A DNA stretch of 64,000 nt from Streptomyces formicae (GTDB lineage Bacteria; Actinomycetota; Actinomycetes; Streptomycetales; Streptomycetaceae), in NCBI RefSeq assembly GCF_002556545.1, contig NZ_CP022685.1:7170001-7234000 (forward strand), read 5' to 3'. The stretch's first letter is position 1. Every line of letters starts with the position of its first letter. The notes under the pieces were generated by a model, which saw only the letters and a list, made by a program, of their open reading frames with translations, had not been told where the DNA came from and searched no databases. This document shows, one piece after another, positions 34,544-43,170 of the stretch. Made by a program: the position numbers and the translations under genes.

Positions 34544-35617
34544 ATGCCGCCCAAGAAGAAGCGTCCCGTCCTGCACGCGGCGACCGTGCTCGCCCTGCTC
34601 GCGGGCAGCGCCTACCTGACCGTGGAACTGCGCAAGGACGAAGAGGCCAAGGCGCCGAAGGTGCAGGCCGTCACCGACACCCCGGGGCTGCACAGCGGCA
34701 CCGGGCAGCAGGACAGCGGCAAGCAGAAGTGGGAGCGCCTGAAGAACCCCGACCGGTCCGTCCTGCGCACCGAGGGCGGCAAGGTCCTCGCCTCCTTCAC
34801 CGACGGCGCCCGCACCGCGACGCTGACCGGACCGAGCCGCACCTTCACCGAACCGGCCAACACCAAGTCCCGTGTCGTCACCAACGACTGGGTGCGGCTG
34901 ATGCCGGAGGTCTGGCGCGAGGGCGCGGACAAGGAGAAGTGGTTCAAGGACTGGTACAAGGAGTTCTCCGGCAGCGAGGAGGACGACATCTTCGCGATGG
35001 CGTTCCAGTACGTCGAGGGGGCGCCGGTCAAGAAGGACGACGAGGGCACCGCGTACGCGGGCGACGCCAACTTCGGCCCGCTGAACCCGAACGGCAGCTC
35101 GGGCAACGACCTGCGCCTCGAGGAGTCCGACTTCTTCGACTACCTCGGCATCCCGTACACCTTCCGCAACGGCACCACCATGCAGCCGGAGAAGATGCGC
35201 GCCCGCTCCATGGACTGCTCGGGCTTCATCCGCACGGTCTTCGGCTACCGTGCCCGCTTCCCCCTCATGGCCACCGACAAGGTCGGCGACGGCCTGCCCC
35301 GCACCGCCAACGGCATGGCGCGCGGCAAGGTCGGCACGGACGTCATCCCGCTCAAGGGCATCTCCGCGGCGGACCGGCCCAAGTCGATCGACGTGGTGCA
35401 GCCGGGCGACCTGGTCTTCTTCAAGCTCGACGCCCGCACCAAGCAGCGCCTGGACCACGTCGGCATCTTCCTCGGCCACGACGCCGACGGCCACAAGATC
35501 TTCATCTCGAGCCGCGAAGAGGTCAACGGCCCCACCATCGGCGACAAGGGCGGCACGTCGCGCCTGGACGGCAACGGCTACTACGCCTCCACGCTGCGCA
35601 GCGCGAAGCGGATCTGA
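34544..35617 (+). CDS. NlpC/P60 hydrolase of the PGA operon
   Basis: Exported protein, 357 aa. A basic start (PPKKKRP) and one hydrophobic segment serve as signal or membrane anchor. The C-terminal NlpC/P60 domain has the catalytic Cys in MDCSGF (C225) and His in LDHVGIFLG (H305), plus VQPGDLVFF. AGGAG precedes ATG 34544. In Bacillus, PgdS (NlpC/P60) cuts gamma-glutamyl bonds of PGA and CapD attaches capsule to peptidoglycan. This protein occupies the corresponding place in the operon and could trim or anchor the polymer; peptidoglycan cleavage is the alternative. Confidence 0.85.
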   Translation: MPPKKKRPVLHAATVLALLAGSAYLTVELRKDEEAKAPKVQAVTDTPGLHSGTGQQDSGKQKWERLKNPDRSVLRTEGGKVLASFTDGARTATLTGPSRTFTEPANTKSRVVTNDWVRLMPEVWREGADKEKWFKDWYKEFSGSEEDDIFAMAFQYVEGAPVKKDDEGTAYAGDANFGPLNPNGSSGNDLRLEESDFFDYLGIPYTFRNGTTMQPEKMRARSMDCSGFIRTVFGYRARFPLMATDKVGDGLPRTANGMARGKVGTDVIPLKGISAADRPKSIDVVQPGDLVFFKLDARTKQRLDHVGIFLGHDADGHKIFISSREEVNGPTIGDKGGTSRLDGNGYYASTLRSAKRI

Positions 35618-35629
35618 GGTCCAGGGGAT

Positions 35630-35998
35630 CTAGGGGCGTACGGTCCGGGGGCCCACGCACACGGCCCCCGACTCACCCACCCTGCGCCGCAGCTCACGAT
35701 CGGCCGTGACCACCACGCACGCCCGGTCCTCGGCCGCGGCGGCCACCTCCACGATGAGGTCGTCGCCGCTGCCGGGCGCGGACCGCACGCTGACGCCGGG
35801 CACGGAATCGACGCCGCGCGCCGCCCCTTCGACGACGAGCACGACGTCCAGCGGCCCGGGGTGCCCGGGGATGCCGTCGGCCGCGTACCCCACGAGCGAG
35901 TCGCGCAGCCGCTCGGCGGCCCCGCGGCGATCGCGCCACCAGCCGTCGGGGACGGAGCCGACGACGTTCGCCGCGTCGACGACGAGGAGAGTTCGCAT
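35630..35998 (-). CDS. NYN-domain (PIN-like) protein
   Basis: Small protein of 122 aa, YacP/NYN type: VVDAANVVGS at the N-terminus gives the first acidic residue, GSGDDLIVEVA and VVTADRELRRRV give the others of the PIN-like site. ATG 35998 has no RBS and may be leaderless. Probably a nuclease or RNA-binding protein. It converges on the NlpC/P60 gene with a 12-bp gap. Confidence 0.83.
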   Translation of the reverse strand: MRTLLVVDAANVVGSVPDGWWRDRRGAAERLRDSLVGYAADGIPGHPGPLDVVLVVEGAARGVDSVPGVSVRSAPGSGDDLIVEVAAAAEDRACVVVTADRELRRRVGESGAVCVGPRTVRP

Positions 35999-36071
35999 GC
36001 GGCAAACGTAAACTAATCGGCAAAACGCCGTGCGCACGTGAACGTGAATGTGGAAAGGGTGGCGCCAAGTC

Positions 36072-37142
36072 ATGCCATCGAGGTCCGTCAGTACTGGTGC
36101 TCCCGATACCGCCCGCTGGCTGCTCCTGGGCAAGGACGGCAGGCTGTCCGCGTACGCCCGCGCCGAGGGGGGACTCGTGCGCTGGACGCAGGAGCGCCCC
36201 GGCGGCCCCGACTGGGCGGGGCCCGACTTCTTCGAGGTGCCCGACCTGACGTACCTCACGCTCGCGCAGGGCGCCGACGGATACGTCCACTTCATCGGCA
36301 GGCGCGAGCGGCGCGACGGCGACGGCAAGAAGCTCGTCGACGTCATGCACACCGTGCAGTACCAGTCGGGACGCCCGCTCATGGACTGGCGCTCCGCGGG
36401 CAACCCGCACACCAAGATGGTCGAGCGCGCCCCGCACCTCGGCGACCCCGCCGTCGCGGTGGACACGGCGGGCACCGTCCACGTCTTCGTCCGCGACGGG
36501 GTGCGCAGCGTCCGGCTGCGCCGCGAGGACAAGAGCGGCAAGTGGGAGGGGTGGAAGGACCTCAAGTCCAGCGAGGCCCTCGACGGCATCGCCGCGGTCG
36601 TCACGTCGACGGGCCGCATCGAGGTCTTCGCGCCCACCGCAGGTGCCACGGAGCACTGGGCCCAGGAGAAGCGCGGCAGCCAGCCGCAGCGCGCCGACGA
36701 CATCCCGCTGACGACCGCGCCAGGATCGGGCACGGCCCTGGAGACCGGCGAGGACCGGCTCACCTACTACGCGGTCGACGCCCTCGGCAAGGGCGTCCTC
36801 GCCCACCGCCCCGCGGCGGGCGGCCCCGTCGTCCCGCTCGGCGGCGAACCGGACCCGGGCCCCACGGCGGCCCTGCGCGCCACCGTCGACGGCCACGACT
36901 GCACGGTCCTCGCCCACCGGTCCCGCTCGGGCCGCCCCGCCATCGCGGCGTTCCCCACGGAGGACGAGGACGCGGGGCTGTGGTGGGCGGAGACCGGCGA
37001 ACCGTGCCTGGGCTCCCCGGCGTTGGCGCTCGACGCGCACGGCAGGATCGTCATCGCCGCGATCGGCCTGGACGGCACGCTGCGCCTGGCGCGCCAGAAG
37101 GAGGAGTCGGGGCTCGCGCTCGGCGCGTGGGTCCGGGCCTGA
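36072..37142 (+). CDS. Propeller/lectin-like protein of unknown function
   Basis: Soluble protein of 356 aa without signal peptide. Repeated blades such as DGRLSAYARAEGGLVRWTQE, GTVHVFVRDGV, GRIEVFAP and WWAETG resemble PLL-like or tachylectin-type propellers. ATG 36072 follows AAAGGGTGG by about 10 bp; GTG 36048 is also in frame. No enzyme motif is visible. Ligand unknown. Confidence 0.75.
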   Translation: MPSRSVSTGAPDTARWLLLGKDGRLSAYARAEGGLVRWTQERPGGPDWAGPDFFEVPDLTYLTLAQGADGYVHFIGRRERRDGDGKKLVDVMHTVQYQSGRPLMDWRSAGNPHTKMVERAPHLGDPAVAVDTAGTVHVFVRDGVRSVRLRREDKSGKWEGWKDLKSSEALDGIAAVVTSTGRIEVFAPTAGATEHWAQEKRGSQPQRADDIPLTTAPGSGTALETGEDRLTYYAVDALGKGVLAHRPAAGGPVVPLGGEPDPGPTAALRATVDGHDCTVLAHRSRSGRPAIAAFPTEDEDAGLWWAETGEPCLGSPALALDAHGRIVIAAIGLDGTLRLARQKEESGLALGAWVRA

Positions 37143-37151
37143 CGCGCACGA

Positions 37152-37192
37152 CAGCGGGGCCGTACGGGAGGTGATCCCGTACGGCCCCGCTG
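37152..37192. terminator. Bidirectional terminator, perfect 18-bp stem
   Basis: 37152-37169 pairs fully with 37175-37192 around GGTGA (foot CAGCGGGGCC). It lies between two convergent genes and can stop transcription from both. Confidence 0.88.
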
Positions 37193-37224
37193 CGTTGCCA
37201 CCCGAACGGCTGGGCGGCGAAAGG

Positions 37225-39357
37225 TTACGCCGGGACGCTCGCCACGCCCTGCGCCAGGAACCGCTTGCCGTTGACCCGCTCGCTGATGCCCTCACGGTCC
37301 AGGTACGGCGTGATGCCGCCCAGGTGGAAGGGCCAGCCCGCGCCGGTGATCAGGCAGAGGTCGATGTCCTGCGCCTCGGCGACGACGCCCTCGTCGAGCA
37401 TGAGCCCGATCTCCTGGGCGACGGCGTCCAGGACGCGGTCCCGCACCTGCTCCTCGGTCAGGACGGTGTCGCCCTGCTTCAGGAGCGCGGCGACCTCGGG
37501 GTCGAGCTCCGGCTTGCCGGAGTCGTACACGTAGAAGCCGCGCTTGCCCGCCTTGACGACGGCGGCGAGGTTCGGGGAGACCGTGAAGCGCTCCGGGAAG
37601 GCGCGGTTCAGGGTCTCCGAGACGTGCAGACCGATGGCGGGGCCGACGAGCTCCAGAAGGACCAGCGGCGACATCGGCAGACCGAGCGGCTCGACGCCCT
37701 TCTCGGCGACCTCGACGGGGGTGCCCTCGTCGATGACGTTCTGGATCTCGCCCATGAAGCGGGTGAGGATGCGGTTCACGACGAACGCCGGGGCGTCCTT
37801 CACGAGCACCGCGGTCTTCTTCAGCTTCTTGGCGACACCGAACGCCGTGGCCAGCGAGGCGTCGTCGGTCTGCTCGCCGCGCACGATCTCCAGGAGCGGC
37901 AGGATCGCGACCGGGTTGAAGAAGTGGAAGCCGACGACCCGCTCGGGGTGCTTCAGCTTCGACGCCATCTCGGAGACCGAGAGCGAGGAGGTGTTGGTGG
38001 CGAGGATCGCGTGCGCCGGGGCGACGGCCTCGACCTCGGCGAACACCTGCTGCTTGACGCCGATCTCCTCGAAGACGGCCTCGATGATGAAGTCGGCGTC
38101 GGAGAAGCCCTCGGCCTTGTCCAGGACACCGGAGACCAGGCCCTTGAGGCGGTTGGCCTTGTCCTGGTTGACGCGGCCCTTCAGGAGGAGCTTGTCGATC
38201 TCCTCGTGGACGTAGCCGACGCCCTTGTCGACGCGCGCCTGGTCGATGTCGGTCAGGACGACCGGCACCTCGAGGCGGCGCAGGAAGAGCAGCGCGAGCT
38301 GGGAGGCCATCAGACCGGCGCCGACGACGCCGACCTTGGTGACCGGGCGCGCCAGGTTCTTGTCCGGGGCACCGGCGGGGCGCTTGGCGCGCTTCTGCAC
38401 CAGGTTGAACGAGTAGATGCCGGACCGCAGTTCGCCACCCATGATCAGGTCGGCGAGCGCGGTGTCCTCGGCGTCGAAGCCCTGCTGGAGGTTCCCGTCC
38501 TTGGCCGCGGCGATGATCTCCAGGGCGCGGTAGGCGGCCGGAGCGGCGCCGTGCACCTTGGAGTCGGCGATGGCACGGCCGCGCGCGACGGCGGCGTCCC
38601 AGCCCTCGGCGCGGTCGATCTCGGGGCGCTCCACCGTGAGCGAGCCGGTCAGGACGGAGGCCGTCCAGATCAGCGACTGCTCCAGGAAGTCCGCGCCCTC
38701 GAAGAGCGCGTCGGCGATGCCGAGCTCGAAGACCTGCTTGCCCTTGAGCTGACGGTTCTGGTTCAGCGAGTTCTCGATGATGACCGAGACGGCCTTGTCG
38801 GCGCCGATCAGGTTCGGCAGGAGCGCGCAGCCGCCCCAGCCGGGGACCAGGCCGAGGAAGACCTCGGGCAGCGAGAAGGCGGGCAGCGCCTTGGAGACGG
38901 TGCGGTAGGTGCAGTGCAGACCGACTTCGACGCCACCGCCCATCGCGGCACCGTTGTAGTACGCGAAGGTCGGCACGGCCAGGCCCGAGAGCCGCTTGAA
39001 GACCTCGTGACCGCCCTTGCCGATGGCCAGCGCGTCCTCGTGGTGCTTGAGGAGCTCCACGCCCTTGAGGTCGGCGCCGACGGCGAAGATGAACGGCTTG
39101 CCGGTGATGCCGACGCCGACGATGCCGCCCTCGGCGGCCTCCTTCTCGACCTGGTCGATCGCGGCGTTGAGGTTCGCGAGCGAGGCAGGGCCGAAGGTGG
39201 TCGGCTTGGTGTGGTCGAAGCCGTTGTCGAGGGTGATGAGCGCGAAGCGCCCGGCGGCCCCCGGCAGGTCGAGGTGGCGCACGTGCGCCTGCGTCACGAC
39301 CTCGTCGGGGAACAGCTCGGCCGCACCCTTCAGAAGCTCAGCGGTGGTCGTGCTCAC
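37225..39357 (-). CDS. fadJ: Fatty-acid oxidation complex alpha subunit (enoyl-CoA hydratase/3-hydroxyacyl-CoA dehydrogenase)
   Basis: Bifunctional beta-oxidation enzyme, 710 aa. N-terminal crotonase domain (GKPFIFAVGADLKG, NGAAMGGGVEVGLHC, LPEVFLGLVPGWGG) and C-terminal NAD-dependent dehydrogenase (VGVVGAGLMASQ, LATNTSSLSVSEMA, GFHFFNPV, VKDAPAFVVNRIL). GTG 39357 overlaps the thiolase stop by four bases (GTGA), so the two are one coupled operon. The hydratase Glu pair region is present. The fadJ/fadB naming is by architecture only. Confidence 0.93.
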   Translation of the reverse strand: MSTTTAELLKGAAELFPDEVVTQAHVRHLDLPGAAGRFALITLDNGFDHTKPTTFGPASLANLNAAIDQVEKEAAEGGIVGVGITGKPFIFAVGADLKGVELLKHHEDALAIGKGGHEVFKRLSGLAVPTFAYYNGAAMGGGVEVGLHCTYRTVSKALPAFSLPEVFLGLVPGWGGCALLPNLIGADKAVSVIIENSLNQNRQLKGKQVFELGIADALFEGADFLEQSLIWTASVLTGSLTVERPEIDRAEGWDAAVARGRAIADSKVHGAAPAAYRALEIIAAAKDGNLQQGFDAEDTALADLIMGGELRSGIYSFNLVQKRAKRPAGAPDKNLARPVTKVGVVGAGLMASQLALLFLRRLEVPVVLTDIDQARVDKGVGYVHEEIDKLLLKGRVNQDKANRLKGLVSGVLDKAEGFSDADFIIEAVFEEIGVKQQVFAEVEAVAPAHAILATNTSSLSVSEMASKLKHPERVVGFHFFNPVAILPLLEIVRGEQTDDASLATAFGVAKKLKKTAVLVKDAPAFVVNRILTRFMGEIQNVIDEGTPVEVAEKGVEPLGLPMSPLVLLELVGPAIGLHVSETLNRAFPERFTVSPNLAAVVKAGKRGFYVYDSGKPELDPEVAALLKQGDTVLTEEQVRDRVLDAVAQEIGLMLDEGVVAEAQDIDLCLITGAGWPFHLGGITPYLDREGISERVNGKRFLAQGVASVPA

Positions 39358-40580
39358 TTGTCGCCTCCGGCGTCCTTGTGGTTCGGGTTCTCCCAGATGA
39401 CCGTCGCGCCCATGCCGAAGCCGACGCACATCGTGGTCAGGCCGTAGCGGACCTCGGGCTGCTCCTCGAACTGCCGCGCCAGCTGCGTCATCAGGCGTAC
39501 GCCGGAGGAGGCGAGCGGGTGGCCGTACGCGATGGCGCCGCCGTACTGGTTGACGCGCGCGTCGTCGTCGGCGATGCCGTAGTGCTCGAGGAAGGCGAGC
39601 ACCTGCACGGCGAACGCCTCGTTGACCTCGAAGAGGCCGATGTCGGAGATGCTCAGCCCCGCCTTGGCGAGCGCCTTCTCCGTCGCCGGGATCGGTCCGT
39701 AGCCCATGACCTCGGGCTCGACGCCCGCGAAGGCGTACGACACGAGGCGCATCTTGACGGGCAGGCCGTTCTCCCGCGCGAACTCCTCGGAGGCGATGAG
39801 GGAGGCGGTGGCGCCGTCGTTGAGCCCGGCCGCGTTACCGGCGGTGACCCGGCCGTGCGTACGGAACGGCGTCTTCAGCCCGGCCAGGTTCTCCAGGGTG
39901 GTGCCCGGACGCATCGGCTCGTCGGCGGTGGCGAGGCCCCAACCGGTCTCACCGGCCTCGGCGTTGGTGCGGCGCACCGAGATCGGCACCAGGTCGGCCT
40001 GGATCTTGCCGTCGGCGTACGCCTTGGCGGCCTTCTCCTGCGAGCGCACGGCGTATTCGTCGGCGCGCTGCTTGGTGATGGTCGGGTAGCGGTCGTGCAG
40101 GTTCTCCGCCGTCATGCCCATGAACAGCGCGGACTCGTCCACGAGCTTCTCGCTCACGAACCGCGGGTTGGGGTCGACACCCTCACCCATGGGGTGGCGG
40201 CCCATGTGCTCGACGCCACCGGCGACGGCGACATCGTACGCACCGAAGGCCACGCTGCCCGCGACCGAGGTCACGGCGGTCAGCGCGCCGGCGCACATGC
40301 GGTCGATGGAGTACCCGGGCACGGACTGGGGCAGCCCGGCCAGGATCCCGGCGGTGCGGCCGAGCGTCAGGCCCTGGTCGCCGATCTGCGTGGTCGCGGC
40401 GATGGCGACCTCGTCGATCTTGGCGGGGTCGAGGTCCGGGTTGCGGCGCAGCAGCTCCCGGATGGCCTTCACGATGAGGTCATCGGCACGGGTCTCGTGG
40501 TAGATGCCCTTCGGGCCCGCCTTGCCGAACGGGGTGCGGACGCCGTCCACGAAGACGACGTCCCTGACGGTACGAGGCAC
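39354..40580 (-). CDS. fadA: Acetyl-CoA acyltransferase (thiolase)
   Basis: Thiolase of 408 aa carrying out the last step of beta-oxidation. Nucleophile Cys in DRMCAGAL, His in YGHPLASSG, second Cys in TMCVGFGMG. GTG 40580 is preceded by GGAGGAG. First gene of a two-gene operon with the hydratase/dehydrogenase. The 283-bp region upstream, to RNase D, holds a hairpin with a G-quadruplex motif and the promoter. Confidence 0.94.
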   Translation of the reverse strand: MPRTVRDVVFVDGVRTPFGKAGPKGIYHETRADDLIVKAIRELLRRNPDLDPAKIDEVAIAATTQIGDQGLTLGRTAGILAGLPQSVPGYSIDRMCAGALTAVTSVAGSVAFGAYDVAVAGGVEHMGRHPMGEGVDPNPRFVSEKLVDESALFMGMTAENLHDRYPTITKQRADEYAVRSQEKAAKAYADGKIQADLVPISVRRTNAEAGETGWGLATADEPMRPGTTLENLAGLKTPFRTHGRVTAGNAAGLNDGATASLIASEEFARENGLPVKMRLVSYAFAGVEPEVMGYGPIPATEKALAKAGLSISDIGLFEVNEAFAVQVLAFLEHYGIADDDARVNQYGGAIAYGHPLASSGVRLMTQLARQFEEQPEVRYGLTTMCVGFGMGATVIWENPNHKDAGGDK

Positions 40581-40766
40581 GATGGCTCTCCTCCAGGGTG
40601 CGGTGCGCCTGCGAGGCGCGCTTCCGAGTCCACCCTACTTGCCGGTAACTACGCGGCCAAGGCCCACTCGGCGACGCTCTGGCGAGGCGAAGGTCACACT
40701 TCCGAATGCCCCCGTACCGGAACTCGGCACCGTGGGCACAGCGGGGCAACCGGTGCACAACGCGGA

Positions 40767-40820
40767 CCACCCACCCACCCCATCAACCGCTGGGTGCGGA
40801 GTGACGGGTGGGTGGGTGGG
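40767..40820. terminator. C/G-run hairpin with (G3T)3G3 quadruplex motif
   Basis: Bases 40767-40780 (CCACCCACCCACCC) pair with 40806-40819 in a 14-bp stem; an inner CCGC/GCGG pair sits in the loop. The 3' arm GGGTGGGTGGGTGGG (40806-40820) is a perfect (G3T)3G3 tract on the plus strand. It lies downstream of the RNase D gene and upstream of the thiolase gene, both on the minus strand. Confidence 0.7.
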
Positions 40821-40863
40821 ACGTATCCGCCGCGGAGCGGCGGGACAGGGGACCGTTCCCGGG

Positions 40864-42144
40864 TCAGGTGGCGAGGGCCGCGACCAGGGCCGGGGTGACC
40901 AGCGAGATCTGCCACTGGCGGGCGCCGTGCGCGGCCAGCGCGGAGGCCACGGAATCCGCGTCCACCTGAGCCGGAGGCTCCCAGCAGATGCGCCGGACCG
41001 TGTCCGGAGTGATCAGATTCTCCTGCGGCATGTTCAGCTCCTCGGCGAGCGCCGAGACCGCCGCCCGCGCCGCGGCGAGCCGCGCCGCGGCCGCCGGGTC
41101 CCGGTCCGCCCAGGACCGGGGCGGCGGCGGCCCGCTCACCGTCTGCCCGGGCTGCGGAAGCTCCGCGTCCGGCAACGCCTTGGCGCGGTCGACCGCGCCC
41201 TGCCACTGCTCGAGCTGGCGCCGCCCCATGCGGTGCCCGAAACCGGTGAGCGCGGCGAGCGCGTGCACGTTGGGCGGCAGGGCGAGCGCCGCCTCGACGA
41301 TCGCGCCGTCGCTGAGTACCTTGCCGGGGGACACGTCACGCCGCTGGGCGACCTTGTCGCGCGCGGTCCACAGCTCCCGCACGACCGCCATCTGACGGCG
41401 CCGCCGCACCTTGTGCATGCCGGACGTACGACGCCAGGGGTCCTTGCGGGGCGGCGCGGGCGGCGCGGCGGCGATGGCGTCGAACTCCTCGCGGGCCCAC
41501 TCCAGCTTCCCCTGCCGGTCGAGCTCCTTCTCCAGGGCGTCGCGCAGGTCCACGAGCAGCTCGACGTCGAGCGCCGCGTACCGCAGCCAGGGCTCGGGCA
41601 GCGGCCGCGTCGACCAGTCGACGGCGGAGTGCCCCTTCTCCAGTACGTAGCCGAGGACGCTCTCGACCATCGCGCCGAGTCCCACGCGCGGGAATCCGGC
41701 GAGTCGGCCCGCGAGCTCCGTGTCGAAGATCCGCGACGGAATCATGCCTATTTCGCGCAGGCACGGCAGGTCCTGGGTCGCCGCGTGCAGCACCCACTCG
41801 GTGTCCCCGATGGCCTCGCCGAGACCGGAGAGGTCGGGGCAGGCGACGGGGTCGACGAGCGCGCTGCCCGCGCCCTCGCGGCGCAGCTGGACGAGATAGG
41901 CGCGCTGGCCGTACCGGTATCCGGACGCGCGCTCGGCGTCGACGGCGACGGGCCCGGTGCCCGCGGCGAACGCGGCGACCACCGCGGCGAGGGATTCCTC
42001 GTCGGCGATCACCGGCGGAATGCCGTCGCGCGGCTCGAGCAGGGGGATCGGCAGCCCTTCAGGAGCGAGGCCGTCGTCGGCCGGAGGGGCGCCTCCGGTG
42101 GTTCGCAGTGAGCTGTCTGCTGCGGTCTCTTGGGCGTCGGTCAC
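40864..42144 (-). CDS. rnd: Ribonuclease D / 3'-5' exonuclease with HRDC domain
   Basis: 426 aa. DEDD exonuclease: VAVDAERASG (Exo I), HAATQDLPCLRE (Exo II region), YAALDVELLVDL (Exo III, residues about 195-205). One HRDC-like domain follows (RELWTARDKVAQRRDVSPGKVLSD), and the C-terminal 100 residues hold a further helical part. GTG 42144. A tRNA 3'-processing or RNA-turnover role is likely by family. Confidence 0.9.
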   Translation of the reverse strand: MTDAQETAADSSLRTTGGAPPADDGLAPEGLPIPLLEPRDGIPPVIADEESLAAVVAAFAAGTGPVAVDAERASGYRYGQRAYLVQLRREGAGSALVDPVACPDLSGLGEAIGDTEWVLHAATQDLPCLREIGMIPSRIFDTELAGRLAGFPRVGLGAMVESVLGYVLEKGHSAVDWSTRPLPEPWLRYAALDVELLVDLRDALEKELDRQGKLEWAREEFDAIAAAPPAPPRKDPWRRTSGMHKVRRRRQMAVVRELWTARDKVAQRRDVSPGKVLSDGAIVEAALALPPNVHALAALTGFGHRMGRRQLEQWQGAVDRAKALPDAELPQPGQTVSGPPPPRSWADRDPAAAARLAAARAAVSALAEELNMPQENLITPDTVRRICWEPPAQVDADSVASALAAHGARQWQISLVTPALVAALAT

Positions 42145-42170
42145 CTGTCAAGGGTACTTGTGCATGCACT

Positions 42171-42204
42171 GCGCCCGTCGACGGAACGTTCCGTCGACGG
42201 GCGC
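42171..42204. terminator. 34-bp perfect palindrome terminator
   Basis: GCGCCCGTCGACGGAAC and its exact reverse complement adjoin (17 + 17 bases). It lies just after the response-regulator stop on the minus strand and before RNase D. It probably terminates the regulator transcript. Confidence 0.85.
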
Positions 42205-42222
42205 GAGAGGGTGGTAAATGAG

Positions 42223-42885
42223 TCAGTGGATGATTCCGGTGCGCAGTGCGACCGCTACCATCCCGGCCCTGTCACCCGTGCCGAGCTTGCGCGCGATCCG
42301 GGCGAGGTGGCTCTTCACGGTGAGGGCGGAAAGCCCCATGGAGACGCCGATGGCCTTGTTGGACTGGCCTTCGGCGACCAGGCGGAGCACCTCGACCTCA
42401 CGGCCGGACAGCTCGCGGTAGCCACCGGGGTGGCTGGGGGCGCCCGGCGGGCGGCGGTGCATTCGGGCGGCGGCCGAGCCGATCGGTGCGGCGCCGGGGC
42501 GGGTGGGGAGTCCGACGTTCGTACGCGTACCGGTGACGACATAGCCCTTGACGCCGCCCGCGAGGGCGTTGCGCACGGCACCGATGTCGTCGGCGGCGGA
42601 GAGGGCGAGGCCGTTGGGCCAGCCCGCGGCACGGGTTTCGGAGAGGAGCGTCAGGCCGGAGCCGTCGGGGAGGTGGACGTCTGCGACGCAGATGTCACGG
42701 GGGTTGCCGATGCGGGGACGAGCTTCAGCGATGGACGAGGCCTCGATGACATCGCGTACACCGAGCGCCCACAGGTGGCGGGTGACGGTGGAGCGCACGC
42801 GGGGGTCGGCCACGACGACCATGGCGGTCGGCTTGTTCGGGCGGTAGGCGACCAGGCTTGCGGGCTGCTCGAGGAGAACGGACAC
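42223..42885 (-). CDS. LuxR-family response regulator
   Basis: 220 aa. An N-terminal receiver-like domain with the putative phospho-Asp in CVADVHLPDGSG, then a short Pro/Arg linker and a C-terminal LuxR HTH (ELSGREVEVLRLVAEGQSNK, LTVKSHLARIARKLG). The receiver lacks the classic DD pair near its start (VVVADPRV has one Asp), so phosphorylation may be atypical. GTG 42885 with AGGAGG. No sensor kinase is adjacent. The 285-bp gap on its upstream side (42886-43170) holds its promoter and the DUF3000 terminator. Confidence 0.88.
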   Translation of the reverse strand: MSVLLEQPASLVAYRPNKPTAMVVVADPRVRSTVTRHLWALGVRDVIEASSIAEARPRIGNPRDICVADVHLPDGSGLTLLSETRAAGWPNGLALSAADDIGAVRNALAGGVKGYVVTGTRTNVGLPTRPGAAPIGSAAARMHRRPPGAPSHPGGYRELSGREVEVLRLVAEGQSNKAIGVSMGLSALTVKSHLARIARKLGTGDRAGMVAVALRTGIIH

Positions 42886-43092
42886 CAGGCCTCCTGGGAT
42901 GGCGGGGCGGAACCGGCTCGGGGAGGAAGCCGGGACGAACCGTGCTTTTCAAGGTCACAAACCTCTTCGGCACCAATCCCGCCCGCCTTTAGGGAATGAT
43001 CACGATTTGGTGAGTCTCAATCCGGGCAATTCAGACACGTACTCGATCATCCGAAGAACGAACCGAACACGCCGCCCTACGGGTGACATGCG

Positions 43093-43119
43093 AAAACCCC
43101 GCGGCACGTGGCCGCGGGG
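43093..43119 (-). terminator. Intrinsic terminator of the DUF3000 gene
   Basis: CCCCGCGGC (43097-43105) and GCCGCGGGG (43111-43119) form a 9-bp stem; on the minus strand a TTTT tract (43096-43093) follows. One of the few U-tract terminators here. Confidence 0.85.
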
Positions 43120-43170
43120 CACTCGGAAGAGTGGTGGAAATCCGCCCGGGGACGGACGGTCGACGTCGGG

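Noticed and set aside
37171..39447. 758-codon plus-strand open frame
   Set aside because: Antisense shadow of the hydratase/dehydrogenase gene.
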